In this document: one piece after another, positions 37,561 through 48,962 of the stretch
Layout: each line of letters opens with the position of its first letter
Numbering within the stretch: the stretch's first letter is position 1
From: Massospora cicadina
Taxonomy: Eukaryota > Entomophthoromycota > Entomophthoromycetes > Entomophthorales > Entomophthoraceae
Assembly: GCA_022478985.1 (NCBI GenBank)
Contig: JAKSZP010000148.1
Coordinates: forward strand, 102,501 to 166,500
Direction: 5' to 3'
Length of the DNA: 64,000 nucleotides
Notes under the pieces: generated by a model
The model's database searches: none
What the model saw: only the letters and a program-made list of their open reading frames with translations
What the model was told of the DNA's origin: nothing
Translations under genes and position numbers: made by a program

Positions 37561-37578
37561 CTCCTGTAGGGAGCACCA
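37561..37578 (-). promoter_or_regulatory. Primer-binding site of element A
   Basis: Minus strand TGGTGCTCCCTACAGGAG one base after the 5' LTR. Elements D, E and F carry TGGTGCTC(A/G)CTACAGGGG at the same place. It would pair with the 3' end of a tRNA ending GAGCACCA. Confidence 0.8.
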
Positions 37579-37579
37579 G

Positions 37580-38581
37580 TCTCGCCGCCTTGGGTTCTTC
37601 TCGCTTAACTTTGGGGATTTTGAACTTGGAGCGTCAAAAAGGGTAATCTGTTGCAAAGATCTGACACTAAACAGCTAGGATCCAACTTCTTGAGAGAGCT
37701 GTAAACTTGACACTCACACTCCAACTGTGCGTCTTCTTTACATTAATCCTGTGTACGTTGGAATCTTCCCTTGCTCAATGGAGCTTAACTCAACCTCTTT
37801 CCTTGCAAGCTTAACTTTAAAAGGAGTCCTTCTTAAAATGAGTGTCTTTAACTGTAGTGTACTCAAAACTGGTTACTTTCATTCACTACTTTTCACTTTA
37901 CTTCCAGTTAAAGTTAAAACCCAAATGAAGGAAAAACTAAAAATTCTGTGGAATAGACTGTTTATTTTAGATAAAAACTTGTCATTTTTATACTAAATAC
38001 TAAAAAATTGGGATGTAAAATGATAAAATGAGTGATAACTTGAATAGTGGATTTTTAAAATCTTAGTTTTATCTTCAGGAACTTCAGTGAAGTCTCTTCT
38101 TTAATTAATTTCTCTATTAGGCAATCATTTTTTCATGTTCCTGAATTTGTGCACTGCACCAGTGTGTGGAGCCTGCGGTATCAGGGTCATCAGCTCCATG
38201 GCTCCTGTGTGCTTGGTGGAGTCCAAATTTTCATTACCATTGGTGGGCTAAATTTCCTGGTTGCTTGATGGCACCATTTTTCTTTTGTTTCAATTGTTTA
38301 TTTTTTGACATTGCTCAAATGACTATTTCCTTTTTGGGACCATATCTCACTTGAATCTTAGTCGTTGCTGGTTTACATCTCTTTGATTACAGAATTGTTT
38401 ATCATTTTATCTGTAACATTATTTGTAACACCACTTTCGCCGCCAACTTTATTTATAATATTACCATTTTTGGAGCTAGACTCATTTTGTTTTTTTTAAT
38501 TCTCACACTTTAATAAGAATTTCCTCAATTCTACCATGAGTCAAGGATTTACCAATTTCGTGGTGTGCCAAATCCATGACA
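37580..38581 (-). repeat. 5' LTR of element A
   Basis: 1002 bases, partner of 25566-26565; the two share long identical blocks such as TGTGCGTCTTCTTTACATTA. The right edge is set by the TGACA end shared by both copies, after which element C resumes in frame. Confidence 0.8.
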
Positions 38582-38764
38582 CCATATACCATTTGACTTT
38601 ATGGAAGAGGCAGTTTGGATGTGTGGATTATATAGCAGCTAGCAAAGGGGGCATATTTTGGCAGACCTCTTCAGTGTGCTCACCCCTTCTCTTCATGGAG
38701 AAAGCAGATAGGATTATACGCCCCTGTGTGGATTATGTTATCCTAAACAAAGTTTTCAATTTAC
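38582..38764 (+). pseudogene. Element C reverse transcriptase, first exposed segment
   Basis: Reads FGCVDYIAASKGGIFWQTSS, then VCSPLLFMEKADRIIRPCVDY and VILNKVFN, collinear with the RT start of B (CSPLLFVEKSGGTLHPCVDY). It is cut at 38764 by insert H and continues at 40686. Confidence 0.8.
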
Positions 38765-40685
38765 TGAGGCAAGCTGCCCAGGGGACGGACATTACCAATG
38801 CTTAAAAGAGCTAAAATACCACATAAAATAAAAAAATAAAGTCAAAACGAGACAGATGAATCCACCTGAACCAACACAATTCAAACAAAACACTAATTAA
38901 GGTAAAAGCAGAAACTGCTATCCATCCATGGCTGTGGGTGAAGTGGTATTGGGAGGCTTTTCTTCCTCATCTGTTGTGGACATATAGTGGCACAAGGCGG
39001 ATAGTAATGGTGTGGCGCATCATGGAAATGAGGGTCAAGATAACAATTGGGTGCTTGCAACTCCAGTTTGTGCGATGAGGAGGGTGGAATTATAGTCTGC
39101 AAGTGCTTTTTCCGCCTCAAGGCGTACTTTAGGTAAGGTGGCAATGATTGAGAGGTTGTTGCAAGTAATTCAGGCTTTATGCTTTTCTTGTGACCGCCGC
39201 AACTTTCTAAACTTCTGAATTTGCCATCTGATAATATTGGAGATGGTCTTTTTTCTGTTTTGTAAGCATGGTACTAGGTAGAAAAGGAGGTGACAGGCCC
39301 GTAGCCAGCACTACAACTGATTTTGCAACGGTTTCTTGGATTGGGCGACATTCAGGGGAGGCAAGTTCTCTTAAGCTAATTGGTGGTCAATTTTGAATGG
39401 AGTGGCATCAGGGCGAAGCGCATACTGGCGCCTTTGGAATTGGGGCGCATAATCATTATTGAGGTACATTTTGAATGGATGGGCCCAGCCCATTTTAGAT
39501 TCAGGGATAAGCTAGCCTGATTCATCAACCTCAACCAAATAATCCTATGCTTTTTGGGTGAATTTGATTAGGTTGTTTGTATATGGGTTATCTATCGCAT
39601 TTGGCTGGGAGGATGGTTTATAACTTACTTTATTTCATTCTGGCTTCTGATTGGTGGGTTCAGGAGAAGTGGTTCGTTGAGGTTTTTTAGTGGGTTGATT
39701 TAGTGGTTGCTGTGGCTACCACTTTTGGGGGGGAGGGTGGAAGGATAGTGCACCATTTGAAAAATGTTATTGGATCAGTTATGGGGTCATCATGCATAGA
39801 GTTGGGTGTGGATGCCAAAGCTTGTGAGATGCAGGACAGCACTGGTTTTAATGGTCCAGTTCAAAACAGGTAGGGCAAATGGTGCGCCCTCCATCCACTT
39901 AAGCCCAAAAAGGATAGTCTGGGGCAGAGGGGATAATGGTGTGAGGGGGGATTGAGAGGGCTATTTCCGTTGATACTAAATAAATAGTCACAAAGGTGCA
40001 GGGGCCTGTGAGTGAGTGGCTCCATTGGGAACCATGAATTGTACCATAGGATTAAGACCATATTTATATAATCCAGCAATAATTTCTTTAACTAAAATTT
40101 CAGGTGGTAGGTGGGTAGGGAGGCCTGCAAATTGAACCACAAGAGTGGTTTTAGTGGGCAACTGGGTATGATTAGTTGGGAGGGGGGTCCCCTGGAACAC
40201 CAGAGGGATGGTAGCTGCCACTATAGCTTCAGCTTCACTTGAGAAGCCAAGATCAAAACATCCCTTGAAGGGGTAGAAGTCTATGAAGCCTGAAGGCTGC
40301 ATAACAGCCTGAGCTAATTAAATAATGGCTTTTTCTGAATAGGGGAAAACTTAACATATTCAACCTGAAGGCCAAATTTTATGTTGCTTCAGGGGAGCAC
40401 AAGGGGGAATCGTGGCACCACCTGGGTTTGGGTGAGATGTAAGGCTAAGTACTTAGGCGGGACATAACTTTCTGAAGAATTTGGAGGGCTAGCTGATCAA
40501 GCCTGAGCATATTTCAGCAATGGCTGAAAACCATTAGGGGGTGGTAACCACTGCCCCACGTGGGGGCAGCAGGCGTTGAACTCATCAACATAGGTAACTT
40601 GATTAGGGCTATGATGAGTGGAGCTGTTTTTATTAAATTTCAAACTACGATTCAACCAAAAGTGAGTGAATTGGGAGAACTTAAG
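38765..40685 (-). mobile_element. Insert H: minus-strand ORF1/gag-like element, unclassified
   Basis: 1.9-kb insertion in the RT of C, flanked by CAATTTAC (38757-38764) and CAATGTTAC (40686-40694), an imperfect 8-9 base repeat. Minus frames 40688-40497 and 40302-39988 give QPSGFIDFYPFKGCFDLGFS, VVQFAGLPTHLPPEILVKEI and FMVPNGATHS, then CPTCFELDH with a following Cys-Cys, a CX2CX4HX4C zinc knuckle near 39840. The same protein region is at 1-1000. No RT, LTR, terminal inverted repeat or poly(A) was seen. It may be a LINE ORF1 fragment or a non-autonomous element. Confidence 0.55.
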
Positions 40686-40916
40686 CAATGTTACTCTCCC
40701 TGATCTGCATCCAATCCTGGTGGATGCACAAATTGCTCACTATGTGGAGAAGACCAAGGTCCTCTCCAGATTGGATTAATTGAGTGCTTTCAATAGGATA
40801 ATCATCAAGAAAGGCCAGGAGTTTAAACTACATCTTGGATCAGGAAGGGGAAGTTACAATTCTGCATCATTCCTTTTGGGTTCAAGAGTGCTTCTGTAAT
40901 CTTCCAACCTCATATT
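40686..40916 (+). pseudogene. Element C reverse transcriptase, middle segment
   Basis: Reads VTLPDLHPILVDAQIAHYVE and KTKVLSRLD, then GQEFKLHLG, matching DLHTIPLDAQIARYVEKAKV of B. It ends with the codons for FQPHI at 40916, where element F is inserted. It rejoins IDVALG at 61973. Confidence 0.8.
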
Positions 40917-41489
40917 TGTTATAACTTTGATGATATATTGGAGATACGCTGAAGGGGTTGCAAAGGATCAATCCCACTGAGCAACGGATGGACAATATGG
41001 AGATTGTTAGTCCCAATATAACTAAATAAATATAATAAAACCTGAAGCAATTGCTTCCACTACAATACTTTATTTTCTTATATTATATATTACACAGCTC
41101 TTCTGCAAACTCACTTCCTCTTCCTACCAACAAAATCTCCCCCTTACAACCTTCTCATCTCACTTATATTCTAGTGACTTTGGTCAATACATACCTTTTT
41201 TTAAACTATTCATTCCGCTGTAGTATCATTAGTCTGGCAGAGTTTACATTCATTTAATTCATTATTGCCTAGGTTGAGGCAATTTACCAATTATTTTTCA
41301 TGCATTGACATCTTCTAATCGCCTTATCATTATAACTTTGGCAGAATTCCTCCTATCTGCCAATGTTGACTTCACTAATAATCAACTCAGATACTCAATA
41401 ATGCTTATAAAAGCTTATTCACACCGGTTAACCAATGATCCGCCGGCGGTTATTTTGGCTTATCATCCAGTCATATAGCTTTCTCAACA
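40917..41489 (-). repeat. 3' LTR of element F
   Basis: On + starts TGTTATAACTTTGATGATAT and ends TTTCTCAACA. It pairs with 60635-61972 apart from the solo LTR within the latter. Bases 41490-41582 to its right are residual F sequence beginning with the polypurine tract. Confidence 0.85.
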
Positions 41490-41582
41490 TTACCCCCCTT
41501 TGACTGGACAATAAGCTGTATGCCGTTATTCAATCACCCTGATGCAGCTACCATGTGACAACAACCACAAACTCAATACTTC

Positions 41583-42842
41583 AACTTTTTCTTTTGTCTA
41601 TGACTCAACGAAGATCTGGCCAACCCAGGCCACATCCCATTCCCCGATTTCCTCCTTCCTCTGGCTGATGAAAGAGGGGCTGAAGTGGACGCCAGTGCCC
41701 TTCTAGCCCAGGAGGAGCTCCTTTCCAATTTGTCAGCCATTTGTCTTCCTTGCGCGCCCCCTTTGGGGACATAGTGACCCAGTTACGCTGGGGAGGGGAG
41801 TGGAGCTTTAGAGCTTCATTTAACAAAGTGGTCCAACTCCTGGAGAACAGCTTCAGCTTTCTAGTGCTCCCATCTCCCACCGAGCCTCATCTTGCAGCAT
41901 TTTCAGTTCAAAGGATGCTGTTCTTTGTGTGGCGGGATATAGCCAGCTGGTCAGGGTCCTTTCCCCATGCTCCTACCACTTCTGGTCCCTAGGGTTGCAC
42001 TTCCAAAATAACCAGTTGAATCACATGTGATCTGGGGTCATTGCAGTGTTTGCCGCCATTAGCATCAACGACCTTATCCCAATACCTCCCTGTCATGGCG
42101 CTCCTTGGCAACATGATCTTTTTCATCCCATGGGCAAGTTGGGTCAGTGATGGAGCGGCACCAGGTGGCCCTTAAGTGGGCCTTATGAGCAGCTTTTACA
42201 GCGTCTGCTCCTTTACCAGCTGCATATTCTAGCATAGAGGACTTCCTTGTGGATTACCTGGCACTGGGAGAAGCTTTTCCATCAGAGCTAAGAATCACTT
42301 TCTAGTGCGCCAGCCCATACAACTCTGGCCCCCTCTTCTCATGTACTTGTTGATCTCCTGAGACCATCAGCACATGTGGTTGCAGTATTTAACCCTAGTT
42401 GGGCAATAGTGGAATCATCTTGATCATCTGACCAAGCTATCGTCACCTCGCCTGATACCCTGAGTCCCCAGTCCATCATCTTCCTCCAGTTCCGCCACCC
42501 CATCCTCCCCTCCATTTGCTGGCATGAGAGCCCCAGAGTGGATACCAACTCCCTCGCCCCCAACATGGCAGCCTCTTCCCCAACCACCAATCCAAGAAGG
42601 GCCCAGAAAATCCGCACCACCTCTAAAGTGGCAAAAGAAGAAATGTGGGTCCCATTAATCAAGGCACAAGACTCACCACAAGAAACTGAGAAAGGGTGGG
42701 GAGACAAAGACAGCTTAGCAGAAGAACTTGAGCAACGACACCAAATTAAACTAGCTTATATACCCCACATAATGATTTGATTTTTTTATTCTCATTTTTA
42801 TTTTTTTTGGATAAGCTTTAATGTTTTTATATGCCAAAAAAA
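41583..42842 (+). mobile_element. Insert P: unclassified poly(A)-ended retroposon
   Basis: About 1.26 kb between the integrase end and polypurine tract of F, where sister element E has only about 0.5 kb. It is bordered by ACTTCA at 41577-41582 and 42843-42848 and ends on + with eight A at 42836-42843, which fits target-primed retroposition of a + strand transcript. Short frames (41741-41992, 42538-42780) show no motif I recognise, and the last is hydrophilic and charged. It could be a 5'-truncated LINE piece, a processed pseudogene or a non-autonomous element. Notably less AT-rich than the DNA around it. Confidence 0.45.
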
Positions 42843-42849
42843 ACTTCAC

Positions 42850-44087
42850 GTGCACTCAGTTAATAATTTGATCACTCGTGGGGTCCTTAATAGTATAGGC
42901 ATTAACACCTGTTTGTTATTATCTCAAAATGACAAATCCAGATAATAGCCATATTATGCTTCCGTCCAAACCCATGATGATTGTGGAATAGAACCATACC
43001 TCCATCATTGAACTGTGCTAACCTGCTACACCATACCTTATTGGCAGCTTGTTTTTTTTCTTGGCTAAGCTGAACAAGCAAGCTTCATTTTGTAATTTTG
43101 ACAACGTATTTGTTAGGGTGTTCAAGTAGCATTAAGATCCATTCCGCCAGTATCTTCCATGCAGGCATAGAGCAGCGCGGGTAGAGCAGGGTGTCATCCA
43201 TATAGCAACTGAAAAGGGCTCTTCCCTATTACCAAGTGGTAGCTAATAATGTAGGCAAAAACAGTGGTAGAAAATAGATAGTACTCCAATTGGAGGGTCT
43301 ATCTGTTAACTAACTTCTGTAGTAAGTTCACCAGGGTCCCATTAACACATTTTACCATTCCAATGGATTTGGGGTGATATGAGGTTGTTAGAACCCTACG
43401 GATGGCCATCATTTTATTAAGCTTGTTAGATGTGAGAGGTAAAATTAGTTCCGTTGTCAGTAAGAATAAACTGATGGCAGCCGTGATTATGAATTATAAA
43501 TTCTATTACAAACTTAGTCACAGTAACCTCCCCCAGATTTTGTATTGCCTGTGCTCTATCCACCTAGTCAAATGGTCAATTTCCACCAAGATATACTTAG
43601 ACCAGTTAGCTCCTGTTGGAAAAGGACCAACGACGTCAATAGATACAATGTGCTAAGAAAAATGATGTTTCACCAGCTGGTAAGAGGTCTTCTAGTGGAA
43701 CAGCTTCTCTACTTGGCACTGGTGGCAGCAGGAAATGGTCTCTAGCACATCAAAGTGCATGATTTCACAATAGTTTTGAGGCTGTAAGAATTCCAACTTC
43801 TTGCATAATCCTCCATGACCCACCGCCTTGTGCGCACTCAAAATAATGTCCAGTCAAGTGGAGGGTTTTGGGAAGCTAGCATATTGTTACCAATCAACTT
43901 ATATTATTCCCCGTTTTTCCAAATTATATTGGCCATTAACCCATTTAGCACCTAAATAACTTGTGGCGGTTCATCCACATATCAACCACTTACCATTTTT
44001 CTTATAGCAAGTCACTCAAATCTTCTGTTAACACAATTGTTGTTAGCCAAGATAAGCAGTCAACATTTTGGTGCTTTTCACCGGGAC
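42850..44087 (-). pseudogene. Element F integrase and end of RNase H
   Basis: From the right: GEKHQNVDCLSWL at 44040-44080 is the RPG.KHQN.D.LSRL end of RNase H. AHKAVGHGGLCKKLEF and CCHQCQVEKLFH near 43830-43720 give the HHCC domain. SIDVVGPFPTGANWSKYILV near 43640 carries the first catalytic Asp and LTDNGTNFT near 43450 the second. GMVKCVNGTLVNLLQKL near 43340 is the Glu block with Glu changed to Lys, one G-to-A transition. Several stops are present. Confidence 0.8.
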
Positions 44088-44499
44088 TGTCAGAAATTAA
44101 AATAATAATCAAATCGAATTCCCCCCTTCCAAATTTGGCTGTACCAAATCAGTTTTCAAACCTAACCAAGTTAAATCAATTTCAGGATCCTCCTCCCCAA
44201 TTCCTGAGTCACGTGGGGCGGCGTTTCCACTCATTCAGTCAGGTGAGCAACACCACCTATTGAGGATGCTTACAAGGAGGCCATTCCAGAAGCTTAGTAA
44301 AGATCCTGAATGGATGAGGCCCCGACAATCCTGAAGACACTGAGTTCCAACACCCTATAAATATCAATCCTTCTAAGCCTAATAAAATATTGAATAACTT
44401 ACCCAGCTTTCTGCTTCCTTCTCGATCTTTTCCTGAAAATTTGCACTGTTGATCCACCTTTGGACCTCAGCGCCAGACAAGAGAACTGTAGCACTGACA
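44088..44499 (+). repeat. 5' LTR of element E
   Basis: TGTCAGAAATTAAAATAATA to AGCACTGACA. Contains TGAGTCA overlapping CACGTG at 44215-44225, a TATA box TATAAATA at 44356-44363 and AATAAA at 44381-44386, a standard compact LTR promoter and polyadenylation layout. Confidence 0.9.
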
Positions 44500-44503
44500 A
44501 TAG

Positions 44504-44522
44504 TGGTGCTCACTACAGGGGG
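44504..44522 (+). promoter_or_regulatory. Primer-binding site of element E
   Basis: TGGTGCTCACTACAGGGGG four bases after the LTR; same site as in A, D and F. Confidence 0.8.
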
Positions 44523-44559
44523 CTCCAAGCTGTCCCAAGTGAAAATATCTATCACATTG

Positions 44560-46510
44560 AAAAATACTAGACGCCTAGGAGACCAAACCGCTGTTCAGTC
44601 GAGAAGTGTTGCCCAATGGGTTAGTACCTCATGGCATGAGTCAATGGCCGCTCTAGACAAATCATTAGAATTTCGAGCTGCTTTCCAGTTCACTTTGCCT
44701 TCTGTCAATGGAAGTCAGTACCAACTTCAATACGAAAACCCTAACAAGGTAATCCCCCAACTAATAAATGGCATCTACTCTGCTGGTGCCTGCACCAGTT
44801 GTTCCCACGCCTCTGCCATTCCCTCTAACATGCGGAACTATATGGCTCAGCCCAGCTGCTGCCAGCAGAGCTTACATTGGTCCCCAAATGTTTCCTCCGC
44901 CATTTTGTTTACCCCGCCATCCATCACCTGCTCCAACTAGTTGGGTTGCACCATCAAGAAGTTGCACGCCAACTGGGGCTCTCCCAGGCCCTACACACCC
45001 ATCTCGTTAATTTCTATAATGTGGCCTCCTCCTTTGTCCATAACAACCGTGAGGCCATAATTGATAATTGACGGCTGATTAATGAAGCTTGAAACCAGTT
45101 AATGGTGTTAGAACACGGGATCTATGAGTATCTCAAGGATGAACTGCATCGGAACATCCAACACCTTGAGACAACTTAAAAATTGATGCCTCCTCTAAGT
45201 TGAGGATCTGGTGGGGATCCTACAACAATACTATTGAGAGCTGGCCTCCATGACTATCCATCTAGGAGCGAAAGTCCTGAAGGGCCTCAGGGGCCTGAAG
45301 GCTCCGTGGGGCGTGAGGGGCCAGAAGGTCCCCGTGGACCCTCCAGACCCCCAGGTTCCTCAGACCCCACCGCTACCAGCCCTGAGGACCCCTGGTGGAA
45401 GGATGTGATGACAGCCTTGGCTGTTTTATGTGAATAAATTCGGAATGTAGCTGAAGGATGTAGACGCTGAATGGATGGGGTCCCATTTGACCATAGGGTC
45501 ACCCTAGATGCCCTGTCAGATGAAATAGACAACTTAAGTATTTTTGCCAAGCTCACCAACGCCCACATCTCTTTGCTGGAGCAAACCTGTTGAGGGTTTG
45601 AGACCCCCGTCCACACTCAAAGACCAATTTTATCGCCAACAGGCTGACATATATTCTTTAAAAGAGCAAGTCGCGGACAAGGTTTCCGTTTCCTCCCTCA
45701 ATCAACATTGGGACGATGTCCAGGAGGAACTTGAAGGCCTACGACGCTGGCTAGACCAACAGGCCCCTGCAACTATGCGGAAACTGAAATTTTGGAGCCA
45801 ACACCTATTCCTGGCGTTAACACCCTCTTCGCTCCTCTAGTAACTAAATTTAAACCTAGTTTTAAAGAGAGGTTCATTCCCAGCCAAGAGTGCATTTAAT
45901 CCTTCCTGTACACTTACAAAAGCTCCATGGAGGAGGCCACTGACCAGCAAAGGGTAAAACATATCCACTCCTGCCTGGATAGCACGGCCTGGGAGATCTT
46001 GACCCCTCATTTGAAGGAGTGCACAACATGGGATCAGGTCCACACAGCTTTAATCCAAGAGTTTGGAAGCAACTAAACCTTAGCCAACCAAAATCAGGCC
46101 TTCATGGGTATCCAATTAAACAAAGGAGAAAGCCCCATGGAGTTCGCCTGCTGCATCTATACCTAAGCTCAACCCTTAGTCACCACAAATTGTATCACCC
46201 TGGACGACGCTATTACCGCTGTCATTTCTGCGTTAGGATCCTACCCTGAGGTCCAGATGCATATGATTGGCCAGAATAATGGGTTTACCTGCATCCAAGA
46301 AATTTAGGGAGGCCCTTGATTAGTTCCTATGTCGACTCTGCACTCCAAGGCTACCTCCACTGGCCCCTCTAACCATCCTAGAGTCCACGTGGTCAAAAAC
46401 CAGAAAAATCCTCAACCCAGATGTACTTACTGTAACTGTTTCAGGCTCAGCGCCAAGAACTGCTGGAAACGACTTGCTGAGGAGGCAGGAAAAGGGCAGT
46501 CAGCATGAAA
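44560..46510 (+). pseudogene. Element E gag with collagen-like Gly-Pro stretch and zinc knuckle
   Basis: Broken gag. A 163-codon frame (44449-44940) overlaps the start, but its N-terminal part is LTR read-through. 45276-45356 encodes repeated GP/EG units (PEGPQGPEG, then GPEGPRGPSRPPG), a flexible Gly-Pro segment. 45544-45840 is a coiled-coil-like stretch (LKEQVADKV, EELEGLRRWL). 45900-46250 in shifting frames resembles capsid. At about 46425-46470 RCTYCNCFRLSAKNC is a CX2CX4HX4C zinc knuckle with His replaced by Leu. Several stops and frame changes. Confidence 0.7.
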
Positions 46511-47700
46511 GTTGAGGCACTTCATGCTGACGACCCCACTCAGCCTCAAGAATCCTCTGTAACCATAAGCAAACTAGGAGTTACGGCATCTGGAGAAGAA
46601 GTTCCAGTATCTAATGATAATAAAGAAAGTGATACTGCTTACTCTTCTTCTGATGACACTCCCATGTTCCTCACTCTGCCGCCCCAGTTTGAAAGCCTGG
46701 TCACCCAGGTCGCAGTTTGAGTTCACAAGATACCAGTCCATGCCATAGTTGACAGTGGCTCCCCTGTGAATATCATGTTCTCCAAGCCGATGAAACGCAT
46801 CAAGATCGCTCCCAATATGCACACTACATGGAGTATGGCACAACTGTCCCCCAGTGCACCCTATCCATAAGGCCTATTCCTCTCTACAAATATGATTCAG
46901 GAATCTCGCTTTAGATACACCCGCCATCGCTCTGGACAACCCCTAGTTATGACCTGCTCCTTGGGACTCAAAATCTTAGAGACTATTCGGCAGTGCTTTA
47001 TTATGATGGCAGCTTTCTATCCTTGCTTAGTCATCATATTCCGCTTGTTTTTGAGACCCCCTCGTGACTCCAAAACTGAGGTTAAAGCCCAGGCTTGTCT
47101 GCTAGAGAGTGAAAGCTGAATCAATCAGCTCGAATATCATATTAGGGGTTCCCAAGTCCGACTGCCCCCTCCTGCTGTTGTTGGGCAAGAAGGCATGCCA
47201 ATCTACTTACCTAAGGCAACTACCATTCCCCCAAAATCCCAGGTCATTGCCAATACCAGGGTCCATGTCAACATCCCCTTGGGGTATCTGCTAGAAGTCT
47301 GAGGCCTAGACAACCCATCCCCAAAGGAAGTGCTAACCTTTCCAGGGATTCTAAATTCAGCCTTCGCTGGATCTATATCAGTGCTGTTGGCCAACCTTAC
47401 TGATAAACCTAAAATAGTAGGTCCAAACAGCCCCACCGCCTATGTCCGCTTACTACCAGTGGAGGCTATTGCCAATGTCCAGAACTTTGGGGACTTAAGA
47501 GACTTTGGCTTGGAAGCTCCACCCTCAGTTAGTCTGGTTGATACTAATATCAGTAAAGACCTCTTGGATGACCAACATCAAAAGTTCCTAGTGTTGCTGG
47601 AAAAATATTTGTATCTATTCTTGGCATTGACCTATGACTTCAGAAGAATGAATGGGGTCCTCCATCATGTAGAAACTGGGGATGCTCCTCCCTTTCAGTC
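46505..47700 (+). pseudogene. Element E protease and linker
   Basis: 46505-46720 is an acidic spacer, then near 46740 VHAIVDSGSPVNIMFSKPMK gives the aspartic protease active site DSGS. The protease C-terminal part is broken. 47330-47704 (124 codons) is the linker before RT, with LLDDQHQKFLVLLEKYLYLF, equivalent to the ....L..F.DVF segment, ending in GDAPPFQS. It then meets two in-frame TGA codons (47702-47704, 47711-47713) at positions where relatives have Arg. Confidence 0.75.
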
Positions 47701-47713
47701 CTGACCTTACTGA

Positions 47714-48540
47714 AAGAGCAAGGTCGAGCAGGCCCAGGTGACTGTTGAGCTAAAACAGCTACTCAACGCTGGACACTTGGTGCCCTCACGCAGCCCTTGG
47801 GCCTTTCCTCTTCTGCTGGTTCAGAAGAAGGATGGCAGCCATTGGGTGGTTATGGACTATCAACAACTTAACTCTTTCACTAAAAAGGACAGTTATCCTT
47901 TACCTCAGATTGACAATTCCCTCCGACTGTTCACTGGATCCCAATACTTTTCGCCATGGACCTTGCCAGTGGATATTGGCAGGTTGAGCTCGCCCCTGAA
48001 GACTGGGTTAAGTGTGCGCTCATAGCCAATGAAGGTCTATATTCGAGCCTACCAGGATGCCCCAAGGCCTTTGTAATGCCCCGCTCACTTTCCAAAATGC
48101 CATGGATGGAATCCTTGGGGACTTGAAGCTTTCCTGCGTCCTTATTTATCTGAATGACATTACTGTCTTCTCTCAAGCCTTTAATGGGCATCTCGAGCAT
48201 CTACAGGAAGACTTCAATTGGCTACAAAGGGCGTTCATAAAGCTAAAACCCTCAAAGTGCTCCTTCTTTCAGTCTGAACTAGAATTCCTGGGGCACAAGG
48301 TCTCCAAGGATGGCATCTGACCCATACTGAACAAAATCGCCGCCATAGAGAAGATGCCGCGCCCCCAGAGTTTAAGGGATATCCTGGTATTCATCGGCAT
48401 GGTGGGCTATTACTGGCAGTTTATTCCTCAGTTTGCTGACCTCACGGAACTGCTGTTTTATCGCCTACATAAGAATGTGCTGTTCGAGTGGCAGCCTGAA
48501 CAAGAACAGGCTTTTAATGCCTTAAGAATGCCCTAAATAC
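47714..48540 (+). pseudogene. Element E reverse transcriptase
   Basis: Reads LLNAGHLVPSRSPWAFPLLL, VQKKDGSHWVVMDYQQLN, KKDSYPLPQIDN, then after a frameshift near 47960 MPQGLCNAPLTFQNAMDGIL. Catalytic YLDD is YLND at 48147-48158 (G to A). Next come IKLKPSKCSFF, EFLGHKVSKDGI and VFIGMVGYYWQFIPQF. A stop follows KDGI (48318-48320), and a one-base deletion near 48527 shifts the frame before RNase H. Otherwise nearly complete. Confidence 0.9.
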
Positions 48541-48962
48541 TAAACCCATTCTAGTTCACCCTCGCTTCAACCAACCCTTCCTGTTGTTCATGGATGTGAG
48601 TGACATCACTGTTGGGGCCATCCTGGCCCAACATGACAAAAACCAGGTTGACCACCCCATGGCCTACTTTAGTAAGACGCTAAATAAAATTGAGCAGAAC
48701 TACAGCGTCACTAAGAGGGAGTGCCTAGCCATCCTACTGGCCATCAAACATTTTTGGCCCTACCTCTATGGTACCCACTTTACTATAATTACAGACCACT
48801 CCTCGCTATGGTGGCTTCAACAAATGAAGGATCCTGATGGTCAGTTAGCCAGATGGGCTCTACAACTACAAAGCTACATTTCACCATCATCCAGTGCGCA
48901 GGCGCTATTCACCAGAATGCTGATGGCCTCTCCAGGATGCTGGTACTAGCAGTGTTGACCCC
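48541..48962 (+). pseudogene. Element E RNase H
   Basis: LLFMDVSDITVGAILAQHD (TDAS equivalent, first Asp kept), AYFSKTLNKIEQNYSVTKRE (catalytic Glu), KHFWPYLYGTHFTIITDHSS (second Asp), then in another frame CAGAIHQNADGLSRM. All catalytic carboxylates appear present. It is cut at 48962 by D, and removing D with one ACCCC copy gives VLTPKEDRLYNLIG. Confidence 0.9.

Larger units (their letters stand above)
25566..38581 (-). mobile_element. Element A: Ty3 element in element C, split by element B
   Basis: Minus-strand element with LTRs of 1000 and 1002 bases (25566-26565 and 37580-38581), a primer-binding site at 37561-37578, and gag, protease, RT, RNase H and integrase in Ty3 order. Element B is inserted in its integrase; without B it is about 7.1 kb. 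Flanking 5-mers are TCATA and CCATA, one mismatch. The LTR ends have decayed (TG reads TC on +). Hand comparison suggests roughly a tenth of LTR positions differ, so it is not recent. Confidence 0.85.

Noticed and set aside
38765..40685. Mutator-like DNA transposon because of the 8-9 base flanking repeat
   Set aside because: No terminal inverted repeats at either end, and the coding part resembles a nucleic-acid-binding ORF1 with a zinc knuckle.
41583..42842. Host gene exon or hAT/MULE transposase
   Set aside because: No transposase motif, no terminal inverted repeats and no long frame; poly(A) end and flanking repeat favour retroposition.
44449..44940. 163-codon open frame that could be called a protein gene
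   Set aside because: It begins inside the LTR of E and crosses the primer-binding site; only the part after about 44560 can be gag.
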